Below are positions 19,776 through 28,179 of a stretch of DNA of 64,000 bases, piece by piece. The notes beneath the pieces are model-generated. The model saw nothing but the letters and a program-made list of their open reading frames with translations, was not told the DNA's origin and did no database searches. This DNA is from Sphingomonas jatrophae (GTDB lineage Bacteria; Pseudomonadota; Alphaproteobacteria; Sphingomonadales; Sphingomonadaceae): assembly GCF_900113315.1 (NCBI RefSeq), contig NZ_FOZG01000001.1:992001-1056000 (forward strand), in the 5' to 3' direction. How positions within the stretch are numbered: position 1 is the first letter of the stretch; every line of letters starts with the position of its first letter. The position numbers and the translations under genes are program-made.

Positions 19776-20413
19776 CGCGCGCGATCCCGCCACAGCAGCC
19801 GTCCACCGTGGATGAGCAGCGCCAGTATCGCGCTGGGGATCGCCCAGACGGAGAGCTGGAGCGGCTCCAGCACGATCCCCTGCGTCGCGAAGAAGCCCTT
19901 GATCAGCAGGATCGAGCCGATGGCGAGAAAGATGTCCTCGCCGAAGAACAGGCCGATATTGTCGGTCGCCGCCGCCATGGCGCGTGCTTCCTCGCGCCGG
20001 TCGGGATCGTCGCCTGCCGCCGCTTCAGCCATCGGGGCGACCAGCGGGCGGACCGTCTGCGGATGGCCGGCGATGGAGGTGAGGCCGAGCGCCGCGGTGA
20101 TCTGGCGGAAAATCATATAAGCGAGCAGCAGCCGCCCGGTCGTCGCACCCCGCAGCGACAGGATCAGCGAGCGCGCGCGCTCCTGCAGGCCATAGCGCTC
20201 GAGCAGGCCGACGACAGGCAGCACGATGTAGATGAGCGTGACGAAGCGGCTGTCGTTGAACGCCTTGCCGAATGCAGCAAGGATCTCGGCCGGTGGGAGC
20301 CCTGCGCCCAGACCCGCCGCAACCGCCGCCGCCGCGACCACGAGCAGCGGGTTCAGCCGCAGCAGGAAGCCGCCGGCCATCACCGCGACGCCGAGGAGCG
20401 GCAGCAGGCTCAA
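19772..20413 (-). CDS. DUF969 family integral membrane protein
   Basis: The 213-residue protein has about five or six hydrophobic segments and the DUF969 pattern: an N-terminal helix running into RLNPLLVV, then KAFNDSRFVTLIYIVLPVVGLLERYGLQERA near 50-80, and TSIAGHPQTVRPLVAPMAE near 115-135. The start is a TTG 18 bases after the oxoprolinase stop; no ATG or GTG in frame gives a better N-terminus, so initiation may be weak. It is the first half of the DUF969-DUF979 pair. The small size and strict pairing suggest half of a split membrane carrier. Confidence 0.87.
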   Translation of the reverse strand: MSLLPLLGVAVMAGGFLLRLNPLLVVAAAAVAAGLGAGLPPAEILAAFGKAFNDSRFVTLIYIVLPVVGLLERYGLQERARSLILSLRGATTGRLLLAYMIFRQITAALGLTSIAGHPQTVRPLVAPMAEAAAGDDPDRREEARAMAAATDNIGLFFGEDIFLAIGSILLIKGFFATQGIVLEPLQLSVWAIPSAILALLIHGGRLLWRDRAR

Positions 20414-20431
20414 GCCGCCGGGCCCATTGGA

Positions 20432-23400
20432 TCAGGCCGCGCCATAGCCGCCGCCACCGGGCGTCTCGATCACGATCGTGTCGCCCGCGGCGACCGCCAC
20501 CTTCGCCGTCGGCCCGAGCGACTCTTCCTGCCCGTCAGCGCGGATCACCCGATTGATGCCAGCCGCCGCCGCTTTACCGCCCGCCAGCCCGGCCGGCGGC
20601 ACGATCCGCCGGTTGGACAGGATCGTCGCGGTCATCGGTTCGCGGAAGCGCAGTGCGCGGATGAGGCCGTCGCCGCCCGTCCAACGTCCCTGCCCGCCCG
20701 AGCCGCGGCGATAGGCGAAGCGCTCGACCAGCACGGGGAAGCGCATTTCGAGGATCTCGGGATCGGTCAGGCGGCTGTTGGTCATGTGGGTCTGCACGCC
20801 GGATGCGCCGGGAAAGCCCGGCCCTGCTCCTGCCCCGCCTGCGATCGTCTCGTAATATTGGCGGCGCTCATCCCCGAAGGTGAAGTTGTTCATCGTGCCC
20901 TGGCTAGGCGCGAGGCCTCCCAGTGCGGCGAACAGCGTGTCGGTGATCGCCTGGCTGGTCTCGACATTGCCCGCGACCACCGCGGCAGGGGAGCGAGGAC
21001 GCAGCATCGAGCCTTCCGGCACGATCAGCGTCACCGGCCGCAGGCAGCCGTCGTTCATCGGAATGGCCGCATCGATCATGCTGCGCAGCACGTAGAGCGT
21101 GGCGGCACGCGCAATCGCATAAGGTGCGTTGAAATTGTCAGGCAGCTGCGCGCTGGTGCCGGTGAAATCGATGGTTAGGGAACGCTCCGCCCGGTTCACC
21201 GTCACAGAGACTTCGATCGCCGCGCCATTGTCCATCAGGTAGCGGAAGCGGCCATCGGCCAGCCCGCCGATCAGATCGCGCACGGCGGCCTCGGCATTGG
21301 CCTGGACGTGGCGCATATAGGCGTCCACGGTCGCGCGCCCCTGCTCGGCTGCTTGCGCGCGCAGCCCCGCGGCACCCCGCGCGCAGGCGGCGACCTGCGC
21401 CTTCAGGTCGGCGATGTTGCGATCGGGATCGCGCGCCGGCCAGCGCCCGCTTGCGAGCACTGCGCGCATCTCCGCCTCGCGGAATCTGCCCGCATCGACC
21501 AGCAACAGGTCGTCGATCAGCACGCCTTCCTCGTCCACCGTGCAGCTGTTGGCAGGCATGGAGCCCGGCGCGATGCCGCCGACATCCGCATGATGGCCGC
21601 GCGCCGCGACATACCAGGCGGGTGCCGCATCCGCATCGTCGGCGAAGACGGGCATGATGACGGTGATGTCAGGCAGGTGCGTGCCGCCATTATAGGGTGC
21701 GTTCAGCACGTAGGCGTCGCCCGGCTTCATGCCCCGACCATCCGCGCCGTCCCCCCGCGCCTCGATGACGGTTCGGATGCTCTCGCCCATCGAGCCGAGG
21801 TGGACCGGAATGTGCGGCGCATTCGCGATCAGCGCGCCGTCGCGGTCGAACAATGCGCAGGAGAAGTCCAGCCGTTCCTTGATGTTGACGCTCGATGCCG
21901 TGTTCTGGAGCGCGACCCCCATCTCCTCCGCCAGACCCATGAAGAGATTGTTGTAGAGCTCCAGCCGGACCGGATCCGCCTCGGTGCCGGCGACAGGCGG
22001 GTTGGCGGCGCGCGGCTCGGACCGCTGGAGGATCAGCGTGCCCTCTTCGGCGACGCGCGCGCTCCAGCCCGACTCCACCATCGTCGTGGCGGAGGGATCG
22101 ACGATCAGCGCGGGGCCGACGATGCGCGCATTGGAGGCCAGCGCAGCGCGGTCGATCACGCGGCCCTCGGCACTGCCGGGCGTCGGCGCGGTATCGGGTG
22201 TGCCGAGCGGTGCCGCCCGGCCGGTCGCCTCCGCGATCGCGGTCTCGACGACGAGTGCGACATCCGGATCGGCAAAGCCGAACCTTGCGCGGTGCGCCGC
22301 TTCGAACGCAGCGGGCAGATCGCCGCTGGCGGGCAGTTCGATGGTGCTGTCTGCGCCCGCGGTACGCAGCGCGAGGCGGGTCTCGACCGTCACAGCCTCC
22401 AGCGCCAGGCCTTGCGCGATCAGCGCTTGGCGTGCTTCGCCGACAAGAGATCCAAGTGCCGCCTCGATCCCGGCTTCGCCCAGCGGCAGCGCCAACGTCC
22501 GCTCGCGCAGGACGACCCGATCGGCCAGCCCGATGCCGTAGGCGGAGAGCACGCCCGCCAGCGGGTGAACCAGCACCGTGCCGATGCCCAGCGCGTCGGC
22601 GACAAGGCAGGCATGCTGCCCGCCCGCCCCGCCGAAGCAGACGAGCGCATAATCCGCCACGTCGTGCCCGCGCGCGACCGAGATGCGCTTGATCGCGCGC
22701 GCCATGTTGTCGACCGCGATGGCGATGAAGCCTTCGGCCAGCGCCCGCGCATTGGTGCCGCCAATCTCCGCGGCCATGGCCTCCAGCTTGTCGGAAACCA
22801 CGATCGGATCGATCGGTTCGTCGCCGCCCGGCCCGAAGACGCGGGGAAAGCGGCTCGGGTCGAGCTTGCCGAGATAAAGATTGCAGTCCGTCACCGTCAG
22901 CGGACCGCCGCGGCGGTAACAGGCCGGGCCCGGCACCGCGCCCGCACTTTCCGGCCCGACCTGAAGGCGTCCGCCGGCGAAGCGGCAGATCGATCCGCCG
23001 CCCGCTGCCACCGTCTCGATCGCCAGCATCGGCGCGCGGATGCGGCTGCCCGCCACGATCGTCTCCGCCGTCCGCTCGAACGTGCCGGCATAATGCGACA
23101 CGTCGGTCGAGGTGCCGCCCATGTCGAACCCGATCAGCCGCTGGTGCCCCAGCGCTTCCGCGATACGCACCATGCCGACGATACCGCCGGCCGGGCCGGA
23201 CAGGATGGCGTCCTTGCCGCGAAATGCATCCGCCGCCGTCAGCCCGCCCGAGGATTGCATGAAGAGGAGCGGCGCGTCCCGCCCTAAAGCCGCCTTCACC
23301 CGATCGACATAGCGGCGCAGCACGGGCGACAGATAGGCGTCCGCCACGGTCGTATCGCCGCGCCCGACCAGCCGGGCGAGCGGCGCCACCTCGTGGCTGA

Positions 23401-23959
23401 CGGAGACCTGCTCGAATCCGAGCGTCCGTGCGATCTCGGCCACACGCGTCTCATGCGCGGTCCACCGCCAGCCGTGCAGCAGCACGATGGCACATGCGGT
23501 GCAGCCGGCCGCCCGTGCTTCGCGTAAGGCCGCCTCCGCCGCAATCCCGTCGAGCGGGCGCAGAACCTCGCCCTCCGCGCTCATGCGCTCGTCAATCTCG
23601 ACGACATGCGCGTAGAGCGGCTCAGGCAGGCGGATGTGGCGTGCGAAGATGTCGGGCCGTGCCTGCGTGCCGATGGCGAGCGCATCGGCATGGCCGCGCG
23701 TGATCGCGAGGCAGGTGGCCGCGCCCTTGCGCTCCAGGAGTGCGTTGGTGGCGACGGTGGTGCCCATCCGCACCTCCGCCAGGATGCCGCCGCCATGCGC
23801 CGCCATCAGGCGCCTTATGCCCTCCGTCGCGGCATCTTCGTAGCGGCCGGGATCTTCGGACAGCAATTTGGCCGTCAGCAGGCGGCCATCCGGCGCGGCG
23901 GCGACGATATCGGTGAAAGTGCCGCCGCGATCGATCGCGAACCGCCAGCCGGATGCCAT
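20432..23959 (-). CDS. Fused 5-oxoprolinase / hydantoinase A-B protein
   Basis: The 1175-residue protein joins both halves of the ATP-dependent oxoprolinase/N-methylhydantoinase family. The N-terminal HyuA-like half (about 1-650) has the actin-like ATPase motifs [11 protein letters not shown] at about 8-18 and [16 protein letters not shown] near 275-290. The C-terminal HyuB-like half (about 655-1170) starts at [20 protein letters not shown] and contains [12 protein letters not shown] and a terminal GGGGYG. The fusion and length fit eukaryotic-type OPLAH, which opens 5-oxoproline to glutamate with ATP. Other hydantoin-like substrates remain possible. It is the first gene of the operon with DUF969 and DUF979. 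The ATG at 23959 has no strong ribosome binding site. Confidence 0.9.
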   Translation of the reverse strand: MASGWRFAIDRGGTFTDIVAAAPDGRLLTAKLLSEDPGRYEDAATEGIRRLMAAHGGGILAEVRMGTTVATNALLERKGAATCLAITRGHADALAIGTQARPDIFARHIRLPEPLYAHVVEIDERMSAEGEVLRPLDGIAAEAALREARAAGCTACAIVLLHGWRWTAHETRVAEIARTLGFEQVSVSHEVAPLARLVGRGDTTVADAYLSPVLRRYVDRVKAALGRDAPLLFMQSSGGLTAADAFRGKDAILSGPAGGIVGMVRIAEALGHQRLIGFDMGGTSTDVSHYAGTFERTAETIVAGSRIRAPMLAIETVAAGGGSICRFAGGRLQVGPESAGAVPGPACYRRGGPLTVTDCNLYLGKLDPSRFPRVFGPGGDEPIDPIVVSDKLEAMAAEIGGTNARALAEGFIAIAVDNMARAIKRISVARGHDVADYALVCFGGAGGQHACLVADALGIGTVLVHPLAGVLSAYGIGLADRVVLRERTLALPLGEAGIEAALGSLVGEARQALIAQGLALEAVTVETRLALRTAGADSTIELPASGDLPAAFEAAHRARFGFADPDVALVVETAIAEATGRAAPLGTPDTAPTPGSAEGRVIDRAALASNARIVGPALIVDPSATTMVESGWSARVAEEGTLILQRSEPRAANPPVAGTEADPVRLELYNNLFMGLAEEMGVALQNTASSVNIKERLDFSCALFDRDGALIANAPHIPVHLGSMGESIRTVIEARGDGADGRGMKPGDAYVLNAPYNGGTHLPDITVIMPVFADDADAAPAWYVAARGHHADVGGIAPGSMPANSCTVDEEGVLIDDLLLVDAGRFREAEMRAVLASGRWPARDPDRNIADLKAQVAACARGAAGLRAQAAEQGRATVDAYMRHVQANAEAAVRDLIGGLADGRFRYLMDNGAAIEVSVTVNRAERSLTIDFTGTSAQLPDNFNAPYAIARAATLYVLRSMIDAAIPMNDGCLRPVTLIVPEGSMLRPRSPAAVVAGNVETSQAITDTLFAALGGLAPSQGTMNNFTFGDERRQYYETIAGGAGAGPGFPGASGVQTHMTNSRLTDPEILEMRFPVLVERFAYRRGSGGQGRWTGGDGLIRALRFREPMTATILSNRRIVPPAGLAGGKAAAAGINRVIRADGQEESLGPTAKVAVAAGDTIVIETPGGGGYGAA

Positions 23960-24021
23960 CGCTTACGCTTGCGGCAGGCGGCGCGCGCGATCAAGCCTCC
24001 TCGCACGCGCCGCCATTGGGT

Positions 24022-24264
24022 TCACTGCTCGAGCGTTTCATCCACCAGCGGCAGCTGCGTCAGAGCGCGCCGCCCGCGGCCGAGCGAAGATCGTACCGGG
24101 ACGTGCATGATGTTGGCCCGGCTGCGCACAGCCTCCTGCGTGCGGCCCATCGCCTTGGCGATCGCAGGCAGCAGCTCGCCCGCCTCAACCCGGCTGCGCA
24201 GCTCCGCATCCGCCGCCTCATCCCATGGCTTGCCATGGGCCGTTCTCCCGATCCTCGTCAGCAT
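24022..24264 (-). CDS. Small SANT/Myb-like helix-turn-helix protein
   Basis: The 80-residue protein has a short helix-turn-helix-like core: PWDEAADAELRSRVEAGEL, then IAKAMGRTQEAVRSRANIM (about 11-50). This pattern, a Trp followed by acidic helix and GRT.EAVRSRA, is common in small alphaproteobacterial SANT- or GcrA-N-like DNA-binding proteins. The tail is basic then acidic. I chose the ATG at 24264 because GGAGG lies five bases upstream; an ATG at 24276 overlaps that site. It is monocistronic and divergent from uvrD. A regulatory role is inferred only. Confidence 0.7.
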   Translation of the reverse strand: MLTRIGRTAHGKPWDEAADAELRSRVEAGELLPAIAKAMGRTQEAVRSRANIMHVPVRSSLGRGRRALTQLPLVDETLEQ

Positions 24265-24524
24265 AGCGTCCTCCATGTCTGGCCGTTGCTAAGCGGAGTA
24301 GGATTTTCGAGGTGAACCGATCGGCAACCGTCCTGTCAGCCGCCGTTTATCGACACAGCAACATCTTGAACGTCGGGCCTATGTACACCGCAACAATGTT
24401 GCGTGCGGATGAATGCAAGGCAAACGGCGCTGCCACGCTCGTTCATCTACAGGCGAAACAATCGTCTTTTTTGCGGTGGCGTGCGGAAGCCGCCGCGACA
24501 TCCGGCGTTGCGGCTCACGCCTTC

Positions 24525-24539
24525 GTTCCCTAGCTGTTC
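24525..24539 (+). promoter_or_regulatory. Putative LexA (SOS) box upstream of the UvrD/PcrA gene
   Basis: The sequence GTTC-CCTAGCT-GTTC is an exact match to the direct-repeat LexA operator of Alphaproteobacteria (GTTC-N7-GTTC). It ends five bases before the GTG start of a DNA helicase gene, an ideal place to block transcription or initiation. By base composition one chance match is expected in about this much DNA, so the support comes from its position and its target. Confidence 0.55.
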
Positions 24540-24543
24540 GCGT

Positions 24544-26835
24544 GTGACGAACGCTCCCGCCCCGACGCCCGAACCGCCTTACCTCCGCGGACTCAACCCG
24601 CCCCAGCGCGAAGCGGTGTTGAGCGCGGAAGGGCCGGTGCTGGTGCTGGCCGGCGCGGGCACGGGCAAGACGGCGGCGCTGACCGCCCGCCTCGCGCACC
24701 TGGTGGCGACGCGGCGGGCCTGGCCGTCGGAAATCCTCGCGGTCACCTTCACCAACAAGGCCGCGCGCGAGATGAAGGAGCGGGTCGCCCGCATGCTCGG
24801 CGATGCGGGCGAAGGCATGCCGTGGCTTGGCACCTTCCACTCCATCGCCGCCAAGATGCTCCGCCGCCATGCCGAGCTGGTCGGGCTCGAATCGAACTTC
24901 ACCATCCTCGACACGGACGACCAGCTGCGCCTGCTGAAGCAGCTGATCGTCGCCGCCGATCTGGACGAGAAACGCTGGACGGCGCGCAGCCTTGCCGGGC
25001 TGATCGATCGCTGGAAGAATCGCGGGCTCGTGCCGTCGGAGATCGATGCGGGCGAGAGCGAGGCGTTTGCCAACGGACGCGGGCAGGACCTTTATGCCGC
25101 CTATCAGGCGCGGCTCCGCGCCGTGAATGCGTGCGATTTCGGCGATCTGCTGCTGCACATGCTGACCATCCTGAAGAAGCATCGGGATGTGCTGGAGCTG
25201 TATCAGCAGCGTTTTCGCTACATCATGGTGGACGAGTATCAGGACACCAACTCGTCCCAATATCTCTGGCTGCGGCTGCTGGCCCAATCGCGCAAGAACA
25301 TCTGCTGCGTCGGCGACGACGATCAATCCATCTATTCCTGGCGCGGGGCGGAGGTGGCAAACATCTTGCGCTTCGAGCGGGACTTCCCCGGCGCCAAGGT
25401 GATCCGGCTCGAGCAGAATTATCGCTCCACCCCGCACATCCTCGCCGCCGCCTCCGCGCTGATCGCCAACAATGGCGGCCGTCTCGGCAAGACGCTGTGG
25501 ACCGACGCGGCGGACGGCGAAAAGGTGCGCGTCATCGGCGTGTGGGACGGGCCCGAGGAGGCGCGCCGGATCGGCGAGGAGATCGAGGCTGCGCAGCGCC
25601 GCGGCGGCAAGCTCGACGACATGGCGATCCTGGTGCGTGCGCAGTTCCAGACCCGCGAGCTGGAAGACCGCTTCATCGCGATCGGCCTGCCCTATCGCAT
25701 CGTCGGCGGGTTCCGCTTCTACGAGCGTGCCGAGATCCGCGATGCGCTGGCCTATCTGCGCGTGATCGCGCAGCCGGCGGACGACCTCGCGTTCGAGCGG
25801 ATCGTGAACGTGCCGAAGCGCGGGCTGGGCGACAAGGCGGTGGCCAAGCTGCACCAGCATGCCCGCGCCGAGGGCGTGCCGCTGACGCTCGCCGCCGCGC
25901 GCATCCTCGACACGGACGAGTTGACCGGGGCCGCGCGCAAGGCACTCGGCCGCCTGGTGGCGGATATCGCCAGCTGGCGCGACCGGCTCTCGCAGTTGCC
26001 CCATGCCGAGCTGGCCCGCCAGATGCTGGACGAGAGCGGCTATACCGCGATGCTGCAGGCGGATCGTTCGGCCGAGAGCGCCGGTCGGCTGGAGAACCTC
26101 GCCGAGCTTGCCCGCGCGATGGAGGAGTATGAGACGCTCCCCGCCTTCCTTGAACATGTCAGTCTCGTCATGGACAATGATGCGGACCGTGATGCCGCCA
26201 AGGTTACGGTGATGACGATCCATGCCGCAAAAGGGCTGGAGTTCGACACGGTATTCCTCGCCGGGTGGGAGGAAGGCGTCTTCCCCTCGCAGCGCGCGCT
26301 CGACGAAGGCGGTCTCGCCAGCCTGGAGGAGGAACGCCGCCTCGCTTACGTCGCGATCACGCGTGCGCGGCGGGAGGCAATTATCATGCACGCCGCCAAT
26401 CGCCGCATCTACGGCCAGTGGACCTCCTCGCTGCCGTCGCGCTTCGTCGCCGAGTTGCCGGACGAGCATGTCGATGCCGAGACGACGATGACGGGCGGTG
26501 AATCGCTCTGGCGGGCGCAGTGGAGCGAGCATGACGATCCGTTCGCGCATGTCGCCCGCGCCCGGCCGGACCAAGCCGCGACGCGCGGGCCTGGGTGGCA
26601 GCGCGCTGCGGTCGCGGGGCTGGATACGCGGCCCGCGCGAGTACTGGAAGCGCGCGCCTCCGCCGCCAGCTACGCCGCCAAGCCACGCGGCGACCTCGCC
26701 ATCGGCCAGCGCGTGTTCCACATCAAGTTCGGTTATGGCACCATTGCCGAGATCGAGGGCAACAAGCTGGAGATCGATTTCGAGCAGTCGGGGCGCAAGC
26801 GCGTGCTCGACAGCTTTGTAAGCCCGGCAAACTAG
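24544..26835 (+). CDS. uvrD: UvrD/PcrA-type ATP-dependent DNA helicase
   Basis: The 763-residue superfamily 1A helicase unwinds DNA in nucleotide excision repair, mismatch repair and replication fork clearance. It carries Walker A AGAGTGKT at about 36-43, motif II VDEYQDTN, motif III GDDDQSIYSWRGA, motif IV QNYRSTPHIL, motif V TIHAAKGLEFD and motif VI VAITRARR, all intact. The C-terminal 45 residues (VFHIKFGYGTIAEIEG onward) form the Tudor-like domain of PcrA/UvrD. I place the start at the GTG at 24544; the frame is open a further 47 codons upstream, but that stretch has no family resemblance. There is no clear ribosome binding site. A LexA box directly upstream suggests SOS control. Confidence 0.95.
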   Translation: MTNAPAPTPEPPYLRGLNPPQREAVLSAEGPVLVLAGAGTGKTAALTARLAHLVATRRAWPSEILAVTFTNKAAREMKERVARMLGDAGEGMPWLGTFHSIAAKMLRRHAELVGLESNFTILDTDDQLRLLKQLIVAADLDEKRWTARSLAGLIDRWKNRGLVPSEIDAGESEAFANGRGQDLYAAYQARLRAVNACDFGDLLLHMLTILKKHRDVLELYQQRFRYIMVDEYQDTNSSQYLWLRLLAQSRKNICCVGDDDQSIYSWRGAEVANILRFERDFPGAKVIRLEQNYRSTPHILAAASALIANNGGRLGKTLWTDAADGEKVRVIGVWDGPEEARRIGEEIEAAQRRGGKLDDMAILVRAQFQTRELEDRFIAIGLPYRIVGGFRFYERAEIRDALAYLRVIAQPADDLAFERIVNVPKRGLGDKAVAKLHQHARAEGVPLTLAAARILDTDELTGAARKALGRLVADIASWRDRLSQLPHAELARQMLDESGYTAMLQADRSAESAGRLENLAELARAMEEYETLPAFLEHVSLVMDNDADRDAAKVTVMTIHAAKGLEFDTVFLAGWEEGVFPSQRALDEGGLASLEEERRLAYVAITRARREAIIMHAANRRIYGQWTSSLPSRFVAELPDEHVDAETTMTGGESLWRAQWSEHDDPFAHVARARPDQAATRGPGWQRAAVAGLDTRPARVLEARASAASYAAKPRGDLAIGQRVFHIKFGYGTIAEIEGNKLEIDFEQSGRKRVLDSFVSPAN

Positions 26836-26843
26836 ATCGATAC

Positions 26844-26868
26844 GGAACCGACGAACCGGGGCTAAGTT
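26844..26868 (+). promoter_or_regulatory. EcfG-like promoter candidate for the S8 protease (one mismatch)
   Basis: GGAAC (26844-26848), a 16-base spacer and AGTT (26865-26868) differ at one base from the alphaproteobacterial general stress response promoter GGAAC-N16-CGTT. Transcription would start about 65 bases before the protease ATG. One-mismatch sites also occur elsewhere in the window, so this is weak evidence. Confidence 0.3.
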
Positions 26869-26938
26869 GCGGCAACGTGAGGGAACAAAGTCGTAGCGGC
26901 GTGGAGTCGTCGGCGGTTATGCTGCGTCCGCGGCAGCG

Positions 26939-27745
26939 ATGTCGCGTCACTCTCAGCTCGGTCGGGGGGCCGTTCGCTTGCGTCTGTATCCGCTTCTGGC
27001 GGCGCTTGCCGTCATTCCCGCTGGGGTCGCCGCGCGGCCTCTGGTCGCGGTCATTGACAGCGGTGTCGCGATGACTCCGGAACTGCGTCCGCTGCTGCGC
27101 GCAGAATACGATTTCGGCTCGCCGCTGGCACCCCGGCCCGCATTCCACCCGCGCTACGATCACGGCACGATGGTCGCAACGATCCTGGCGCGCGCGGCGC
27201 ATGGCGGTGCGGACATCATTTCGCTGCGCGTCGACGACCCGGCCGGGTGTGCGCCCGATCTGACACCGCCTTGCCAGCCCGATGCAGCGCCGCTCGCCGC
27301 CGCGATCCGCAAGGCAAGTGCGCTCGGCGCGAACGTCATCAACATCTCGCTCACGCTGAAGAGCGACCCTGCGATCCGGGCAGCCGTCGCGGATGCGACC
27401 AAGGCGGGCGCCACCATCGTGCTGGCCGCTGGCAATGAGGGGCGTGATCGTCCGGGCAACCTTGCCGTGGCCCGCGCCGGCTATCCCAATACGGTGCTGG
27501 TCGGCGCGCTCGACGCGAGCGGACGCCCCTGGTCCGGCACCAATCGGCCGACGCACGCCGCGTCCGGCTATGCCTATGTCTGGCAACCTGGGGTGGACGT
27601 GGTCGGCGCGACGGCGGCGGGGCAGCCGGCTATGGGCACCGGCACCTCGTTTGCGGCGCCGATCGAGAGCGGCCGGCTGGTGACGGCGCTCGCCGCCAGC
27701 GAGAGTGCTGCAACGCGGCTGGCGACACGGAGCGCCGCCCGGTGA
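26939..27745 (+). CDS. Small exported subtilisin-like (S8) serine protease
   Basis: The 268-residue protein has an N-terminal signal-like segment (about 13-32) and a compact subtilase domain. The catalytic triad is visible: D40 in AVIDSGV, H75 in HGTMVA and S237 in GTGTSFAAP, with the oxyanion asparagine N166 in AAGNEG. No pro-domain is evident between the signal and the catalytic Asp, which is unusual for a subtilase and suggests either intracellular or periplasmic action without a classic propeptide. The start codon has no strong ribosome binding site. The next gene, a DUF985 cupin, overlaps its stop (GTGA). Confidence 0.85.
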   Translation: MSRHSQLGRGAVRLRLYPLLAALAVIPAGVAARPLVAVIDSGVAMTPELRPLLRAEYDFGSPLAPRPAFHPRYDHGTMVATILARAAHGGADIISLRVDDPAGCAPDLTPPCQPDAAPLAAAIRKASALGANVINISLTLKSDPAIRAAVADATKAGATIVLAAGNEGRDRPGNLAVARAGYPNTVLVGALDASGRPWSGTNRPTHAASGYAYVWQPGVDVVGATAAGQPAMGTGTSFAAPIESGRLVTALAASESAATRLATRSAAR

Positions 27746-28134
27746 GCGATGCCGCCGCACTGATCGAGCGGCTCGCGCTGGCGCCGCACCCGGAGGGCGG
27801 CTGGTTCCGCGAGACGTGGCGGGAGCCAGCGCCAGGTGGCGGCCGCGGTCTCGCCACCGCGATCCTGTTCCTGCTGGAGGCTGGGCAGCGCTCGGCGCGT
27901 CACCGTGTGGACGCAAGCGAGCTGTGGCTGTGGCATGCGGGCGCGCCGCTGACGCTTGAGATAGAGGGTGTCGGCTCCGTCCGCCTCGGCCCCGACGTGC
28001 TGGCCGGAGAGACGCCGCAGGCGCGTGTGCCGGCCTTGGCATGGCAATCGGCGCAGGCGGATGCGGGCTGGACGCTCGTTTCCTGCGTGGTGGCGCCGGC
28101 CTTCGACTTTGCCGGCTTCGAACTGGCCGACTGA
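27742..28134 (+). CDS. DUF985 cupin-fold protein
   Basis: The 130-residue protein matches the cupin-5/DUF985 family: HPEGGWFRETWR near 15-26, ILFLLEAGQRSARHRVDASELWLWHAG near 40-66 and the tail SCVVAPAFDFAGFEL. The family has a cupin barrel; its biochemical role is not settled, although some members are thought to act on small sugars or keto compounds. The GTG start overlaps the protease stop, so the two are translated together. No catalytic claim is made. Confidence 0.85.
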   Translation: MSDAAALIERLALAPHPEGGWFRETWREPAPGGGRGLATAILFLLEAGQRSARHRVDASELWLWHAGAPLTLEIEGVGSVRLGPDVLAGETPQARVPALAWQSAQADAGWTLVSCVVAPAFDFAGFELAD

Positions 28135-28179
28135 TCCAGCGCTGTTCCGCCCGCCGCCCTGTTGCGGTAGCGGAGGAGG

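Noticed and set aside
24312-24533. 73-codon frame between the HTH gene and uvrD
   Set aside because: Start codon without ribosome binding site, no domain, overlaps the LexA box region.
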